Positions 16,601 through 26,248 of a stretch of DNA of 64,000 nt are shown in pieces (position 1 is the first letter of the stretch; every line of letters starts with the position of its first letter). The DNA comes from G963678445 sp963678445. Lineage in GTDB: Bacteria; Hydrogenedentota; Hydrogenedentia; Hydrogenedentales; G963678445. The position numbers were made by a program, and so were the translations under genes. Location of the stretch: the NCBI GenBank assembly GCA_963678445.1, contig OY782877.1:3782001-3846000 (forward strand). The letters run 5' to 3'. Under the pieces are notes generated by a model. That model was not told the DNA's origin, did no database searches, and saw only the letters and a list, made by a program, of their open reading frames with translations.

Positions 16601-17359
16601 ATGCAAAAGCATTTTTTTGTGACCTGGGGACTCTTGTTGAGCATATTTGTGGCAATGCCATTTATGGCCTCGGGCGATGCATTGGCGTCACAAGCGCGCA
16701 CGGTCTTTGAGCAGCACAAGTCGGCGGTGGTTATGGTGCGTATTATGATGAGCTTCAGTTTTGAGGGAAATGAAAATGAGGAGGAAATGGAGGCGACGGC
16801 GACGTTAATTAACGCGCAAGGGCTGGCGGTGCTTTCGCTAACTGCAGTCGATCCAATGGCCCTGTATGGGGAAGCTATGGGACAGAATGTGACATCGAAG
16901 TTGTTGTCCCTGACGGTGCTGGCAGAGAATGGACGTGAGGTGGAGTATGAAGTAGCGTTGCGCGATAAGGATTTGGACTTGGTGTATATTCGCCCTAAGG
17001 AGAAGGAAGAGACGCCCTTCCCCTTTGTGGATTTGACACAGGCGGGTGTGCCCGAGTTGGCAGATCCTCTGGTAATTATTTCACAACTGGGCAAGGTAGG
17101 ACGGCGTGCGCATACCCTGTTAATCGAGCGTGTGGAGACTGTGGTTGAAAAGCCGCGAAAGTATTTTACGATAGGTGAGGACCGCAGTAAAGCGCTTATG
17201 TGTTCACCAGCGTTTACGATGCAGGGGAACTTTGTCGGTATCGGTGTGATGCGTGCGATGTTGAATCCGGCTGCACAGCGGAGCCAACGCGCTGCCATGG
17301 TCATTATCGTTCCTGTTTCAGATATTCTGGAAGGCGCCAAGCAGGCCACAGCGGAATAG
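16601..17359 (+). CDS. Secreted trypsin-like-fold protein, catalytic residues degenerate
   Basis: From ATG 16601 it has 252 residues with a signal peptide (FFVTWGLLLSIFVAMPFMASGDALA). The mature part follows the HtrA/S1C barrel. ARTVFEQHKSAVVMVRI, EATATLINAQGLAVLSLTAV and DKDLDLVYIRP match the usual strands, while the expected GNSGGP active-site loop reads KALMCSPAFTMQGNFVGIGV. No catalytic His-Asp-Ser set is evident, so it is probably a non-enzymatic relative. It lies between mgtE and recQ, with recQ starting 23 bases after its stop. The fold call rests on pattern matching by eye. Confidence 0.6.
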   Translation: MQKHFFVTWGLLLSIFVAMPFMASGDALASQARTVFEQHKSAVVMVRIMMSFSFEGNENEEEMEATATLINAQGLAVLSLTAVDPMALYGEAMGQNVTSKLLSLTVLAENGREVEYEVALRDKDLDLVYIRPKEKEETPFPFVDLTQAGVPELADPLVIISQLGKVGRRAHTLLIERVETVVEKPRKYFTIGEDRSKALMCSPAFTMQGNFVGIGVMRAMLNPAAQRSQRAAMVIIVPVSDILEGAKQATAE

Positions 17360-17382
17360 TTAGGATTGTAGGCCCCTGAGTT

Positions 17383-19203
17383 ATGGACAGACTTCGAGAT
17401 GTCTTGAAAACCTATTGGGGGTATGACGATTTTCGCCCATCACAGCGCGAGGCCGTTGCCGCAGTGATGGCGCAGCAGGATTCGTTGACGGTCCTACCCA
17501 CCGGAGGCGGTAAATCGCTGTGCTATCAGGCGCCGGCCCTGCTCAAAGAAGGTATGGCGCTGGTGGTGTCGCCGCTGATTGCCCTGATGAAGGATCAGGT
17601 AGATTCTCTATGTGCCCATGGGGTATCGGCGGCCTGCATCCACAGCGCCTTGCAACCGGATGAGAAGCGTCGTATAGCGGGGGCGATACGACGGGGCGAA
17701 ATTAAGCTGCTGTATCTTGCGCCAGAGCGTCTGGCGCAAGAGCGTTTTCTCTCCTTTCTACAGCAATGTTCCCTTTCTTTCGTTGCTATCGATGAGGCGC
17801 ACTGCATCAGTATGTGGGGGCATGATTTTCGTCCTGATTATCGAGTTTTGGGCGATTTGCGCAAGTATTTTCCACAGATAGGCATGCATGCCTTCACTGC
17901 AACGGCTACGCCACAGGTGCGCAGAGATATTGTGCGGCAGTTGCATTTGACTGACCCTTGCATCGCAATCGGTTCCTTCGATCGTCCCAACTTGTTTTAT
18001 CGTGTGGAAGCGCGCATAGCGCAGGGGGTGGATCAGATCTGTGCCGTGGCCGATCGCTATCCAGGGGAGGCGGGGATTGTATACGCCATTCGTCGGGCTG
18101 ATGTTGAACGTCTTTGTGTCGCGTTGCGTGAACGCGGCTATGATGCGCGTCCCTACCATGCTGGTATGGCGGATCTGCTGCGTCGTCAGAACCAGGATGC
18201 GTTTTTACGCGATGAAATCCGAATTATTGTGGCGACCGTAGCCTTTGGCATGGGTATTAATAAGTCGAACGTGCGCTATGTGGTACATGCAGCGCTGCCC
18301 AAGTCGCTGGAGCATTATCAGCAGGAAAGCGGACGCGCCGGACGTGACGGTTTGCCGGCGGAATGTGTTTTATTGCACCACGGTCGCGACTATCGGCTGT
18401 GGGAGAATATCATTCGTGCCAGCGAGGAGGCGGGGGGCGATGTGGCGTTGAAGAAACTGAAGGATATGTGGAATTTCTGTACAGCGAAGAACTGTCGTCG
18501 TATCCATATCCTGCGCTATTTCGGTGAAAGGACAGGGCGTCGTCGTTGTGATACATGCGACGTGTGTCTACCGCAGCAAGCCTTATGCGACGGGACGGAA
18601 ACGAGTAGCGTAGCCTCTCCGGAAGAGCAGGAAACTGCGGGACTGTTTGAAACGCTACGTGAACTGCGGCGCATGCTGGCCACCGAGCGGGGCATCCCTC
18701 CCTATCAGGTTTTTAACGATGCCGTATTGTGGCGTTTTGCACGGCAGCGTCCGATGTCCCGGAGCGCATTACGAAATACGGCTGGGGTAGGCGTGCAGAA
18801 GGCGCGTGATTATGGAAAATTTTTCTTGCACGCAATTCGAACCTGGGTTGCGGCGCATCCACAAAGCGCTACCACGCCTCCTGCTACAGTTCCTTCGGGA
18901 ATTGATACATTGATATTAGACTTGTTGCAGCGTGGTGTGAGCCTGCAGGATACGGCGGAACAACTAGAGCAACCGTTGGAGTATGTAGGCCAATTGTTGC
19001 AGGCGTGGGTGGCGGATAATGGGGTGACAGATCCTTCGAGCTGGATTGAAACGAGCGATTTCCAACAGGTACAAGCTGCTGCGTATCGCGCCAACAGTTG
19101 GGATGCCGATACGGTGTATAGCTACGTGCGTGGCCAGGTGGATTTTTCTACCGTGGCCATTTCCCTGATTTGCTTGCGTAATGGCGAAGAAAAAATCAAA
19201 TAA
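17383..19203 (+). CDS. recQ: ATP-dependent DNA helicase RecQ
   Basis: A 606-residue superfamily 2 helicase working 3' to 5' in recombination and repair. The RecQ N-motif region (YWGYDDFRPSQREAV) precedes Walker A PTGGGKS at residues 39-45. DEAHCISMWGHDFRPDYR follows, with the RecQ-specific aromatic loop, then motifs FTATAT, YHAGM and the motif VI region QQESGRAGRDG. The zinc site shows CTAKNC...CDTCDVC. A C-terminal HRDC-like region (ERGIPPYQVFNDAVLWRFARQRP) and a terminal helix bundle complete it. Start ATG 17383. The length is normal. Confidence 0.97.
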   Translation: MDRLRDVLKTYWGYDDFRPSQREAVAAVMAQQDSLTVLPTGGGKSLCYQAPALLKEGMALVVSPLIALMKDQVDSLCAHGVSAACIHSALQPDEKRRIAGAIRRGEIKLLYLAPERLAQERFLSFLQQCSLSFVAIDEAHCISMWGHDFRPDYRVLGDLRKYFPQIGMHAFTATATPQVRRDIVRQLHLTDPCIAIGSFDRPNLFYRVEARIAQGVDQICAVADRYPGEAGIVYAIRRADVERLCVALRERGYDARPYHAGMADLLRRQNQDAFLRDEIRIIVATVAFGMGINKSNVRYVVHAALPKSLEHYQQESGRAGRDGLPAECVLLHHGRDYRLWENIIRASEEAGGDVALKKLKDMWNFCTAKNCRRIHILRYFGERTGRRRCDTCDVCLPQQALCDGTETSSVASPEEQETAGLFETLRELRRMLATERGIPPYQVFNDAVLWRFARQRPMSRSALRNTAGVGVQKARDYGKFFLHAIRTWVAAHPQSATTPPATVPSGIDTLILDLLQRGVSLQDTAEQLEQPLEYVGQLLQAWVADNGVTDPSSWIETSDFQQVQAAAYRANSWDADTVYSYVRGQVDFSTVAISLICLRNGEEKIK

Positions 19204-19332
19204 ATCGCGAATATCACGCTTTATTACTAATATTTTCTTGCATTGCGGAAGTTTTTCACAGTAGGATGCAGTTGGAGAGTCGTATAACCTTTTACTATGC
19301 GTGTTACAAATTAGATGGGAGATAAGGGTTAG

Positions 19333-20766
19333 ATGGGTAGTGATGTATACATAAAAGCAGATTTTTTGTTGCAGACGGATGCGGCGCGTGAGCTATACCA
19401 TACCTATGCGGCGGATCTGCCCATTATCGACTATCACTGTCATCTTCCACCGCAGGATGTAGCGCAGGATCGGCGTTTTGCCAATATGGCGGAGATTTGG
19501 TTGGAGGGGGACCATTATAAATGGCGCGCGATGCGTAGTAATGGGGTCTCGGAGCGTTTTTGCACGGGTGACGCTTCTCCATGGGAGAAATTTGAACAGT
19601 GGGCGAACACGGTTCCCTATCTGATTGGTAATCAGCTTTACCCGTGGACCCATCTGGAGTTAAAGCGTCCCTTTGGTATTTCCAATCGTCTACTGGGACC
19701 GGATACGGCCAAAGATATCTGGGATACCTGCAATGGATTGTTGGCAAGCCCCGAATTCTCCAGTCGCGGTATTATGAAAAAGTTCAATGTTGTGATGGTG
19801 GGAACGACGGATGATCCGATAGACACGCTGGAGCATCATCAAACAGTAGCAGCCGACCCTGATTTTTCGATTCTGATGCTGCCTACATGGCGTCCTGATA
19901 AAGGAATGGCAGTCGATCAGCCGCAGGTATTCCGTCCCTGGCTTGAAAAACTTGAAGCTTGTACGGGCGGCCCGTGTGTTTCCTTTGACGACTATCTAAC
20001 TGCGTTGAAGAAACGTCAGCAATTCTTCCATGAGTGCGGTTGTCGACTGTCCGATCACGGGGTCGATACGATTTATGCGGACGCCTATACTGCACAGGAA
20101 ATGGATGCGATCTTCCGTAAGGCACGTGCCGGTAAACAACTGGAAGAAGCGGAAGTGAAAAAGTTTAAATCCGCGATGCTTTACGAATTTGGCAAGATGA
20201 ACCATGATTTGGGCTGGACCCAGCAATTCCACATGTTGCCTATGCGCAACAACAATACGCGTATGGCGCGCGCATTAGGTCCGGATACCGGTTTTGATTC
20301 TATCGGGGATTGGCGCATCGCACAGCCCTTGTCGCGCCTGTTGGATCGTCTGGATCAGACGGAACAGCTGGCAAAAACGATATTGTACACCCTGAATCCG
20401 CGAGATAATATGGTGTTGACGACGATGCTGGGGAATTTCCAGGATGGCAGTGTGCCGGGGAAAATGCAGTTTGGTAGCGGCTGGTGGTTTAACGATACCA
20501 AGGAAGGCATGGAAGACCAAATGTCCGCCCTGCGACAGGTTGGCTTGCTGAGTCGGTTTGTCGGCATGTTGACGGATAGTCGTTCTTTCCTTAGCTACCC
20601 GCGTCATGATTATTTCCGACGCATCCTTTGCAACCTGCTGGGTGAGGAAATGGATAAAGGAATTATCCCCAACGATATGAGTTTGATGGGACGTATGGTG
20701 CGTGATATTAGCTACAATAATGCGGCTACCTATTTTGGTTTTGATTTGCCTCGCATAGAAAGCTAA
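19333..20766 (+). CDS. uxaC: Glucuronate isomerase (uronate isomerase)
   Basis: A 477-residue enzyme of the amidohydrolase-superfamily UxaC group. It converts D-glucuronate to D-fructuronate and D-galacturonate to D-tagaturonate. Characteristic stretches are IIDYHCHLPPQDVAQDRRFANMAEIWLEGDHYKWRAMR near the start, KFNVVMVGTTDDPIDTLEHH, LPTWRPDKGM, QFHMLPMRNNNTRM and the C-terminal FLSYPRHDYFRRILCNLLGE. The metal ligands HCH are present. It stands alone: no other hexuronate genes are adjacent. Its TAA stop merges with the first bases of a dispersed repeat. Confidence 0.97.
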   Translation: MGSDVYIKADFLLQTDAARELYHTYAADLPIIDYHCHLPPQDVAQDRRFANMAEIWLEGDHYKWRAMRSNGVSERFCTGDASPWEKFEQWANTVPYLIGNQLYPWTHLELKRPFGISNRLLGPDTAKDIWDTCNGLLASPEFSSRGIMKKFNVVMVGTTDDPIDTLEHHQTVAADPDFSILMLPTWRPDKGMAVDQPQVFRPWLEKLEACTGGPCVSFDDYLTALKKRQQFFHECGCRLSDHGVDTIYADAYTAQEMDAIFRKARAGKQLEEAEVKKFKSAMLYEFGKMNHDLGWTQQFHMLPMRNNNTRMARALGPDTGFDSIGDWRIAQPLSRLLDRLDQTEQLAKTILYTLNPRDNMVLTTMLGNFQDGSVPGKMQFGSGWWFNDTKEGMEDQMSALRQVGLLSRFVGMLTDSRSFLSYPRHDYFRRILCNLLGEEMDKGIIPNDMSLMGRMVRDISYNNAATYFGFDLPRIES

Positions 20767-20860
20767 AGCGCTCCAGCGACCGCAAGCATTAGGTTGCCGT
20801 CCCTGACCACAGTAAAGAGCTTCGTTTTTTATGCCAGCTTTTGCAGTATCAGTCACTAAA
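20765..20860 (+). repeat. Dispersed repeat copy at uxaC stop
   Basis: It starts AAAGCGCTCCAGCGACCGCAAG inside the stop codon context and ends AGTCACTAAA. It carries CCCTGACC and TTCGTTTTTTATG. About 10 bases of the ATGGTCCTTACCAT segment are missing. CTAAA occurs at both edges. Confidence 0.8.
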
Positions 20861-20961
20861 AGTCAGCTATACAGGTTTGAGCGCGTTCCTTGCCAGATTA
20901 GATTGCGCGCGTAGGAGTACTTGGCTAGATTTTGTTGAAGTGGTAGTAGAGGGAGTTGCGT

Positions 20962-22182
20962 ATGAAGGTGCTCGTTGCTGATGATTCCAGCACATCGCGC
21001 ATGGTGATTTGCAGTTTGCTGAAAAAGTGGGACCATGAAGTGGTGGAGTGCGCCGATGGTTATGAGGCGTGGGAGATGCTGCAGAAGGAGGACGGCCCCC
21101 GGATTGCTATTTTAGATTGGATGATGCCGGGAATGAATGGTCCCGAGTTGTGCCGGAAGTTGGAACAACGTGCCGAAGGTACCTTGGTCTATACGATTCT
21201 GCTGACCAGCAAGACAGAGCGGCGTGACATGATCATGGGATTGAGCTCGGGAGCACATACCTTTATCAAAAAGCCTTGCGATGCGGCAGAGTTGCATACC
21301 TGGTTAACGGTTGGGGCGCGTATCCTTTCCTATGAGCAGGAATTAGCGGAAACCAACAACCGTCTTAAAACCTATGCTACGCAGATGGAGCAATTGGCGC
21401 AGGAGCGCGCCGCCCAACTGGTGCATGCCGATCGTATGGCGACTCTGGGCTTGATGGCTGCAGGCATTGCGCATGAGGTGAATAATTCTACCAGCATGAT
21501 TTCCGGCAATATCCAGACGATAGAACGGTTCTGGCCATACATGAAAACAGCACTAGAGCAGCAGCTGGAACAGCAGGATGATGCATCGGATCGTCTTCCT
21601 TTTATCCTGGATGAAATGCCTGGGATTCTAAGCGGCGTACGAAAAGGTGTTGAGCGTGTGACCAAAATCGTAGCCGGGCTTAAAGCCTTTGCACGACGGG
21701 ATGTGCAGGAACGCTCTCCGTTTAGTATCAAAAAATGTATCCATGACGCCTTGGACCTTTGTCCGATTACGTTGCGCCGCCCCTTTGAAATCACAGTGAC
21801 AGCGCCCGATGATTTGCCGCACGTAGATGCTAATGAGCAACAGGTAGAGCAGGTACTGGTGAATTTAATAGTCAATGCCTGTGATGCGATGAGCGAATCC
21901 GGTACGGGAGCCGAATTGCATATCGTCGCAGAATCCAATACAGACAACGTGGTCGTGCATGTGCTGGACACTGGGCCGGGTATTGATACCAAAAAACTGG
22001 AGATGGTTTGGCAGCCGTTTTTTACTACGAAACCGGTTGGCAAAGGAACGGGTTTAGGACTGAGCATAAGTCATGGACTCATTGAAGAAAATGGCGGGAG
22101 GATTACCGTCGAGAACCGTCCTGAAGGGGGAGCGCATTTCATTATATGTCTTCCACGGGCCGATCGGAATGTTGCGGAATAA
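20962..22182 (+). CDS. REC-histidine kinase hybrid (response regulator N-terminal)
   Basis: From ATG 20962 (GGGAG upstream) it has 406 residues. Residues 1-120 are a receiver domain (VADDSS, phospho-acceptor D52 in ILDWMMPGMNG, K in IKKP). A coiled coil follows, then a HisKA dimerisation helix with the phospho-His in MATLGLMAAGIAHEVNN (near residue 170). The HATPase domain shows LVNLIVNACDAM, DTGPGID and FFTTKPVGKGTGLGLSISHG. There is no sensor or membrane domain, so input comes through its receiver. It leads a chemosensory set with a single REC, CheA and a REC-HD-GYP, and reads as a phosphorelay part. Confidence 0.92.
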   Translation: MKVLVADDSSTSRMVICSLLKKWDHEVVECADGYEAWEMLQKEDGPRIAILDWMMPGMNGPELCRKLEQRAEGTLVYTILLTSKTERRDMIMGLSSGAHTFIKKPCDAAELHTWLTVGARILSYEQELAETNNRLKTYATQMEQLAQERAAQLVHADRMATLGLMAAGIAHEVNNSTSMISGNIQTIERFWPYMKTALEQQLEQQDDASDRLPFILDEMPGILSGVRKGVERVTKIVAGLKAFARRDVQERSPFSIKKCIHDALDLCPITLRRPFEITVTAPDDLPHVDANEQQVEQVLVNLIVNACDAMSESGTGAELHIVAESNTDNVVVHVLDTGPGIDTKKLEMVWQPFFTTKPVGKGTGLGLSISHGLIEENGGRITVENRPEGGAHFIICLPRADRNVAE

Positions 22183-22193
22183 GAGGAAAAAAT

Positions 22194-22616
22194 ATGAAAG
22201 TACATCTGCTTATCGTAGACGATGAATCAGAAATTCGCGACATGTTGGAGCGTCATTTTCGGTTCATCGGATTTGAAGTAACGCAAGCCTCCAATGGGGC
22301 AGAAGCGGTACGTGTCTTGGAAAACAAAAAGATTGATATTGTTATATCCGATATCATGATGCCTGTAATGACGGGGATCGAATTGCTTCGTACCATTCAC
22401 TGTGATTTTCCGATGGTGCACGCTATTATGATTACGGGTTACGTGACGCTTGATAACGCCCTGGCCTGTATGCGCCTGGGCGCGGACACCCTTATATTTA
22501 AACCATTGGCGGATTTGTCTGAGCTGGAAGATGCCGTTCAGAAGGCGGTGGAATCGATCCAGCATTGGGTTCATTTGTTAAAGCAATTGCAGTCCATGCG
22601 TCCAGATGATGCATAA
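22194..22616 (+). CDS. Single-domain response regulator
   Basis: A 140-residue receiver domain with no output domain. The acidic pair is D9/D10, the phospho-acceptor D53 in VISDIMMPVMTG, and the switch Thr/Lys lie in MITGY and IFKPL. The start ATG 22194 has AGAGG 9 bases upstream, 11 bases after the kinase gene; an earlier in-frame start would lie inside that gene. A CheY-like or relay protein sitting between the hybrid kinase and CheA. Confidence 0.9.
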   Translation: MKVHLLIVDDESEIRDMLERHFRFIGFEVTQASNGAEAVRVLENKKIDIVISDIMMPVMTGIELLRTIHCDFPMVHAIMITGYVTLDNALACMRLGADTLIFKPLADLSELEDAVQKAVESIQHWVHLLKQLQSMRPDDA

Positions 22617-22630
22617 CCGCGAGGAATGTT

Positions 22631-24745
22631 ATGGACACCAATCTAAACGTAGATAGTAGCCTGAAAACGGAATTTATTGATGAATCTCTGGACATGCTTT
22701 CCGGACTTGAAACCCTTTTTGTACAATTGGAAGCTGCGCCGGATGATTTGGAAACGGTACAAGCTATTTTTCGGCCTATTCATTCAATCAAAGGGAATTC
22801 CGCATTTTTTGGTTTTGTGAGAGTAAAGCAGCTTGCCCATGAGATGGAAACAGTATTGGATTTGGTGCGCAAGCAGAGCTTGAGTATTACCAAAACGATG
22901 ATTGATGTATTGCTGGCGGGTGCGGATTATCTGCGGATGATGTTGGAGCGGGGGCGTGCGGAAGAGGAAGAAGTCTCTGACGAGGCTGATTTCCAGGCCA
23001 TGGTGGGACGTGTGAAGCAAGTAGGTGCGACACGTATGTCCGCTTCGGAATTGGGAAGTCTGCTGGTTACCCGCATGGAGGTGTTACAAAATGAGCTTAT
23101 GCAGGAAAACCCTGCCTGGGCGACACGTGTGGGCCAAGTGATTAAGGAAGTACAGGACCTTGGCTTCCTGAACCCTTCTGAGGAGAAAGACGCACAGTCG
23201 GTTGAGGGAAAAGGTCCTGAACCGCTGCAGTGGTTGCGTGCACTGTTGGCGCAGCCTATTGAAGGCAAGTTGGCTGATGAAGATGCGAAAAAAGTAGGTG
23301 AGGTGTTGCAAAGTTTGCTTGACCTGCCCGCCGACGCGGCTACGCATGCGGCGCTTGAGGAAGCGCTGGACAATTATACTACGTTTATTGATACCGTTGG
23401 TTTCGATTCCCTGCTACAAGAGATTCTTCAGGAAAACCTGAAAAAAGTTTCTTTCTCATCGGAAAAAAGTGAGGAGGAATCTCCCAAGGATCAGCATAAG
23501 GATGCGGAGAAGAAGGTAGCGGCGCAGACTCCGGTAAAATCTGCGGATGAGCCCGCTAAGACGATGCGTGTCTCAGAGCAGCATGTCGATGCTTTTTTAG
23601 AATATGTCGGTGAATTACTTGTTGTTCGCGATATGTTCTGCCATATCGAATTGCGCCTTGGTGACGATTGCGAAGTACATAATGTGCGCCGTGAATTGCG
23701 TCGTATCAATGAAACCTTTGCCGCACTGTCCGATGAATTACAATCCGGCATCATGTCGATACGTCTGGTCCCATTGAAAAATCTTTTTCAGCGTGTGCCG
23801 CGTTTGGTGCGTGATGTGGCGTCAAAATCGGGAAAGGACATCCTCGTAGAGATTGTTGGGGATACAATCGAAGTGGATAAGAGCTTGATCGATTTATTGG
23901 ATGCTCCGCTGACTCACCTGACTCGAAACGCTGCGGATCACGGCATTGAATCTTCTGAATTGCGAGAGCAGTGTGGTAAGCCTGCCCAGGGATGGGTGCG
24001 TGTTGCGGCAGAAGAGCGCGATGCCGTTATCGTGCTTGCGGTGGAGGACGATGGTGGAGGTCTGGATTATGAAGGATTACGCCGTAAGGCAGAATCAATT
24101 GGTTTGATAGAGCCGGGCGCTTCGCTGGGTGAAGAAGATGTCGTGAGTTTGTTATTTGCATCTGGCGTCTCAACGGCAAAAGAGGTAACCGACGTCTCAG
24201 GTCGCGGAGTGGGCATGGATGTCGTCAAGCGTATGGTGGAAGAGTCCGGTGGCAAGATAAAAGTACATAGCACACCGGGCAAAGGCACCCGTTTCGAAGT
24301 GATCGTACCCAAATCGGTGACGACACAGATTATTTCAGGATATTTGGTGGAAACAAATCAGCAAAAATTTGTGTTCCCTATGACAAAAGTCTTGGAAACG
24401 ACGCGTATTGCCCGCGACAAGGTGCGTACCATTGCAGAAAAAGGGCAGTGCTTCATGCACCATGGTAAGCTATTGCCATTGACCTCTATGCGTTCCGTTC
24501 TTCAAATCGGCAATGGCGCGCAGGTGAACGATGGAGAACAACTTGTTGTTACCCTGGCGTCTCGCCAGGAAGAGTTTGGCGTCATCGTTGATCAAGTCCT
24601 GGGTGTCCAGCAGGTCGTATTGCGCGAGATATCCGGTTTGCCAACCGCCTCAGAAGCAATTGCAGGAGGCGCTTTGATGGGGGATGGAACCGTGGCCCTG
24701 GTCTTGGATATTGATAAATTATACCAGCAGTACAAGGAAGTGTAA
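22631..24745 (+). CDS. cheA: Chemotaxis-type histidine kinase CheA
   Basis: A 704-residue kinase. The Hpt (P1) domain carries H51 in FRPIHSIKGNSAFFG. A long low-similarity linker of about 190 residues includes a second Hpt-like helical part. The P3 dimerisation helices follow (VDAFLEYVGELLVVRDMF, ALSDELQSGIMSIRLVPLKNLFQRVPRLVRD). P4 HATPase shows THLTRNAADHGIE, VEDDGGGLD and DVSGRGVGMDVVKR. The C-terminal CheW-like P5 domain (SGYLVETNQQKFVFPM) docks receptors. No classical CheY/CheB-binding P2 is recognisable. It follows the single-REC gene by 14 bases. CheW, CheR and CheB are not in this cluster. Confidence 0.95.
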   Translation: MDTNLNVDSSLKTEFIDESLDMLSGLETLFVQLEAAPDDLETVQAIFRPIHSIKGNSAFFGFVRVKQLAHEMETVLDLVRKQSLSITKTMIDVLLAGADYLRMMLERGRAEEEEVSDEADFQAMVGRVKQVGATRMSASELGSLLVTRMEVLQNELMQENPAWATRVGQVIKEVQDLGFLNPSEEKDAQSVEGKGPEPLQWLRALLAQPIEGKLADEDAKKVGEVLQSLLDLPADAATHAALEEALDNYTTFIDTVGFDSLLQEILQENLKKVSFSSEKSEEESPKDQHKDAEKKVAAQTPVKSADEPAKTMRVSEQHVDAFLEYVGELLVVRDMFCHIELRLGDDCEVHNVRRELRRINETFAALSDELQSGIMSIRLVPLKNLFQRVPRLVRDVASKSGKDILVEIVGDTIEVDKSLIDLLDAPLTHLTRNAADHGIESSELREQCGKPAQGWVRVAAEERDAVIVLAVEDDGGGLDYEGLRRKAESIGLIEPGASLGEEDVVSLLFASGVSTAKEVTDVSGRGVGMDVVKRMVEESGGKIKVHSTPGKGTRFEVIVPKSVTTQIISGYLVETNQQKFVFPMTKVLETTRIARDKVRTIAEKGQCFMHHGKLLPLTSMRSVLQIGNGAQVNDGEQLVVTLASRQEEFGVIVDQVLGVQQVVLREISGLPTASEAIAGGALMGDGTVALVLDIDKLYQQYKEV

Positions 24746-24784
24746 TCTGCAATAAACCAGAATGATACGCAGGAGTTGTATGAG

Positions 24785-24803
24785 AGGCCATATAGCCTTT
24801 TTT
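24785..24803 (+). terminator. Possible weak terminator after cheA
   Basis: AGGC and GCCT around a CATATA loop are followed by a run of Ts. The stem is short, so this is tentative. Confidence 0.35.
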
Positions 24804-24921
24804 CTGCGCGCTTTACAATAGAATTTTTGCAGTGTTTTTGAATTGTGAGTCATGGATGGTACTATTCAAAACGAATGTTGCTCAAGATGGATCTGTTTGA
24901 GATCAAAAGAGGTACTAGCCT

Positions 24922-26034
24922 ATGGCTAAAATGTTAATCATTGACGATCAGGAGCCTAATCGACTGGTCTTGGGAGGACTCATGGATGCGTTGCACCATG
25001 AAGTTGTCTCTGTGCCTGGTGGCGAGGAAGGCTTGGCGGTTTTGGAAAAAGAGCCGGTTGATTTGGTCTTTCTGGATATCATGATGCCTGGTATGGATGG
25101 TTATCAAGTCCTGGACGTTATCAAGGCCAATGAAGGCCTTCGCCATATCCCGGTTATTATGATTACCGCAATCAGCGAGATTAAAAGTGTTGTGCGCTGC
25201 ATAGAAGCCGGGGCCGATGACTATCTTGTAAAGCCCTTTAACGCCACGTTGCTTAAAGCACGAGTAGCCTCCTGTCTCGACAAGAAGCGAGTGCACGATC
25301 AGGAAACCTACTATCGTCAGAAGATCGAAGATTATAATCTTGAATTAGAATCCAGAGTGAAAGAGCAAGTCGCGGAGATTTCCTCCACACAAATGGCCAC
25401 CATTTTTGCCATGTCCAAACTTGCCGAATCCCGCGATCCCGAAACCGGGGAACATTTGGAACGCATGCGTGAGTATGCTCGTGTACTCGCCAGTACGCTG
25501 GCCGATAATGGGCCTTATACAGGGGAGATCGACGCTGACTTTATTGATAATATCTATGCGGTGGCCCCCTTGCACGATATCGGAAAGGTCGGTATTCCCG
25601 ATCGCATTCTCCAAAAACCGGGCAAACTCACCCCGGAAGAATTCGATTTGATGAAACTGCATCCTACCATCGGTGCGGAGACTTTGTGTGCTGTGCAAAC
25701 GAAACACATCAGCAATAAATTCATCAAAATGGGAATTGAAGTAGCCGAAAGTCATCATGAAAAGTGGACCGGGGGCGGATATCCTCACGGTTTAACAGAG
25801 ACCGCGATTCCATTGGCAGGGCGCATTCTCGCCTTGGGCGACGTATATGATGCCCTTACCTCCAAGCGCTGCTACAAAGAGGCGTTCTCTCACGAGAAAA
25901 GTCGTGCCATCATCCTCGAAGAACGCGGGAGACACTTTGATCCCTTCGTTGTCGACGCATTTGTACATGCCGAACCAGAATTTATTCGCATACGGGAAGC
26001 CTTTCAGGATAACGAAAAGAAAATCCTTTTCTAA
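24922..26034 (+). CDS. Response regulator with HD-GYP phosphodiesterase output
   Basis: A 370-residue protein. Residues 1-120 are a receiver (D52 in FLDIMMPGMDG, KPF). A coiled-coil linker follows, then an HD-GYP domain with HDIGKVGIPDRILQKPGKLT, HHEKWTGGGYPHGL and the D of LGDVYDALTSKR. HD-GYP enzymes hydrolyse cyclic di-GMP in the cytoplasm, so phosphorylation would change c-di-GMP levels. It belongs to the chemosensory cluster but starts 176 bases after cheA and may have its own promoter. The GYP and HD motifs are intact, so activity is likely. Confidence 0.95.
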   Translation: MAKMLIIDDQEPNRLVLGGLMDALHHEVVSVPGGEEGLAVLEKEPVDLVFLDIMMPGMDGYQVLDVIKANEGLRHIPVIMITAISEIKSVVRCIEAGADDYLVKPFNATLLKARVASCLDKKRVHDQETYYRQKIEDYNLELESRVKEQVAEISSTQMATIFAMSKLAESRDPETGEHLERMREYARVLASTLADNGPYTGEIDADFIDNIYAVAPLHDIGKVGIPDRILQKPGKLTPEEFDLMKLHPTIGAETLCAVQTKHISNKFIKMGIEVAESHHEKWTGGGYPHGLTETAIPLAGRILALGDVYDALTSKRCYKEAFSHEKSRAIILEERGRHFDPFVVDAFVHAEPEFIRIREAFQDNEKKILF

Positions 26035-26079
26035 GCCTTCCCCTTCCCAAACAAGGACCAGTAAGACCTGTAAAAAGCA

Positions 26080-26129
26080 AGTGGCCAGGAGGATGAACAG
26101 GAGTATATCCTGCATCGTTCCTGGCCACT
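26080..26129. repeat. Inverted repeat carrying the GTGGCCA module
   Basis: AGTGGCCAGGA (26080-26090) and TCCTGGCCACT (26119-26129) are perfect 11-base arms, 28 bases apart. They lie 46 bases after the HD-GYP stop and just before a full dispersed repeat. There is no T-run after either arm. The arms resemble the optional GTGGCCAGCGCCAC module of the repeat family. Confidence 0.6.
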
Positions 26130-26138
26130 AGGTATACT

Positions 26139-26242
26139 AAAGCGGTCCAGCGCCCGTACGCAATAGGTATGGTCATTACCATCCCTAACGATAGCGCAAA
26201 CTTCGTTTTTTATGACAGCTTTTCAGATTTAGGGCATCCAAA
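26139..26242 (+). repeat. Dispersed repeat copy between HD-GYP and MCP genes
   Basis: It starts AAAGCGGTCCAGCGCCCG and includes GGTATGGTCATTACCATCCCT, CTTCGTTTTTTATGACAGC and TTTTCAGATT. It lies between convergent genes and ends just before the MCP stop. Confidence 0.85.
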
Positions 26243-26248
26243 CAGGCA

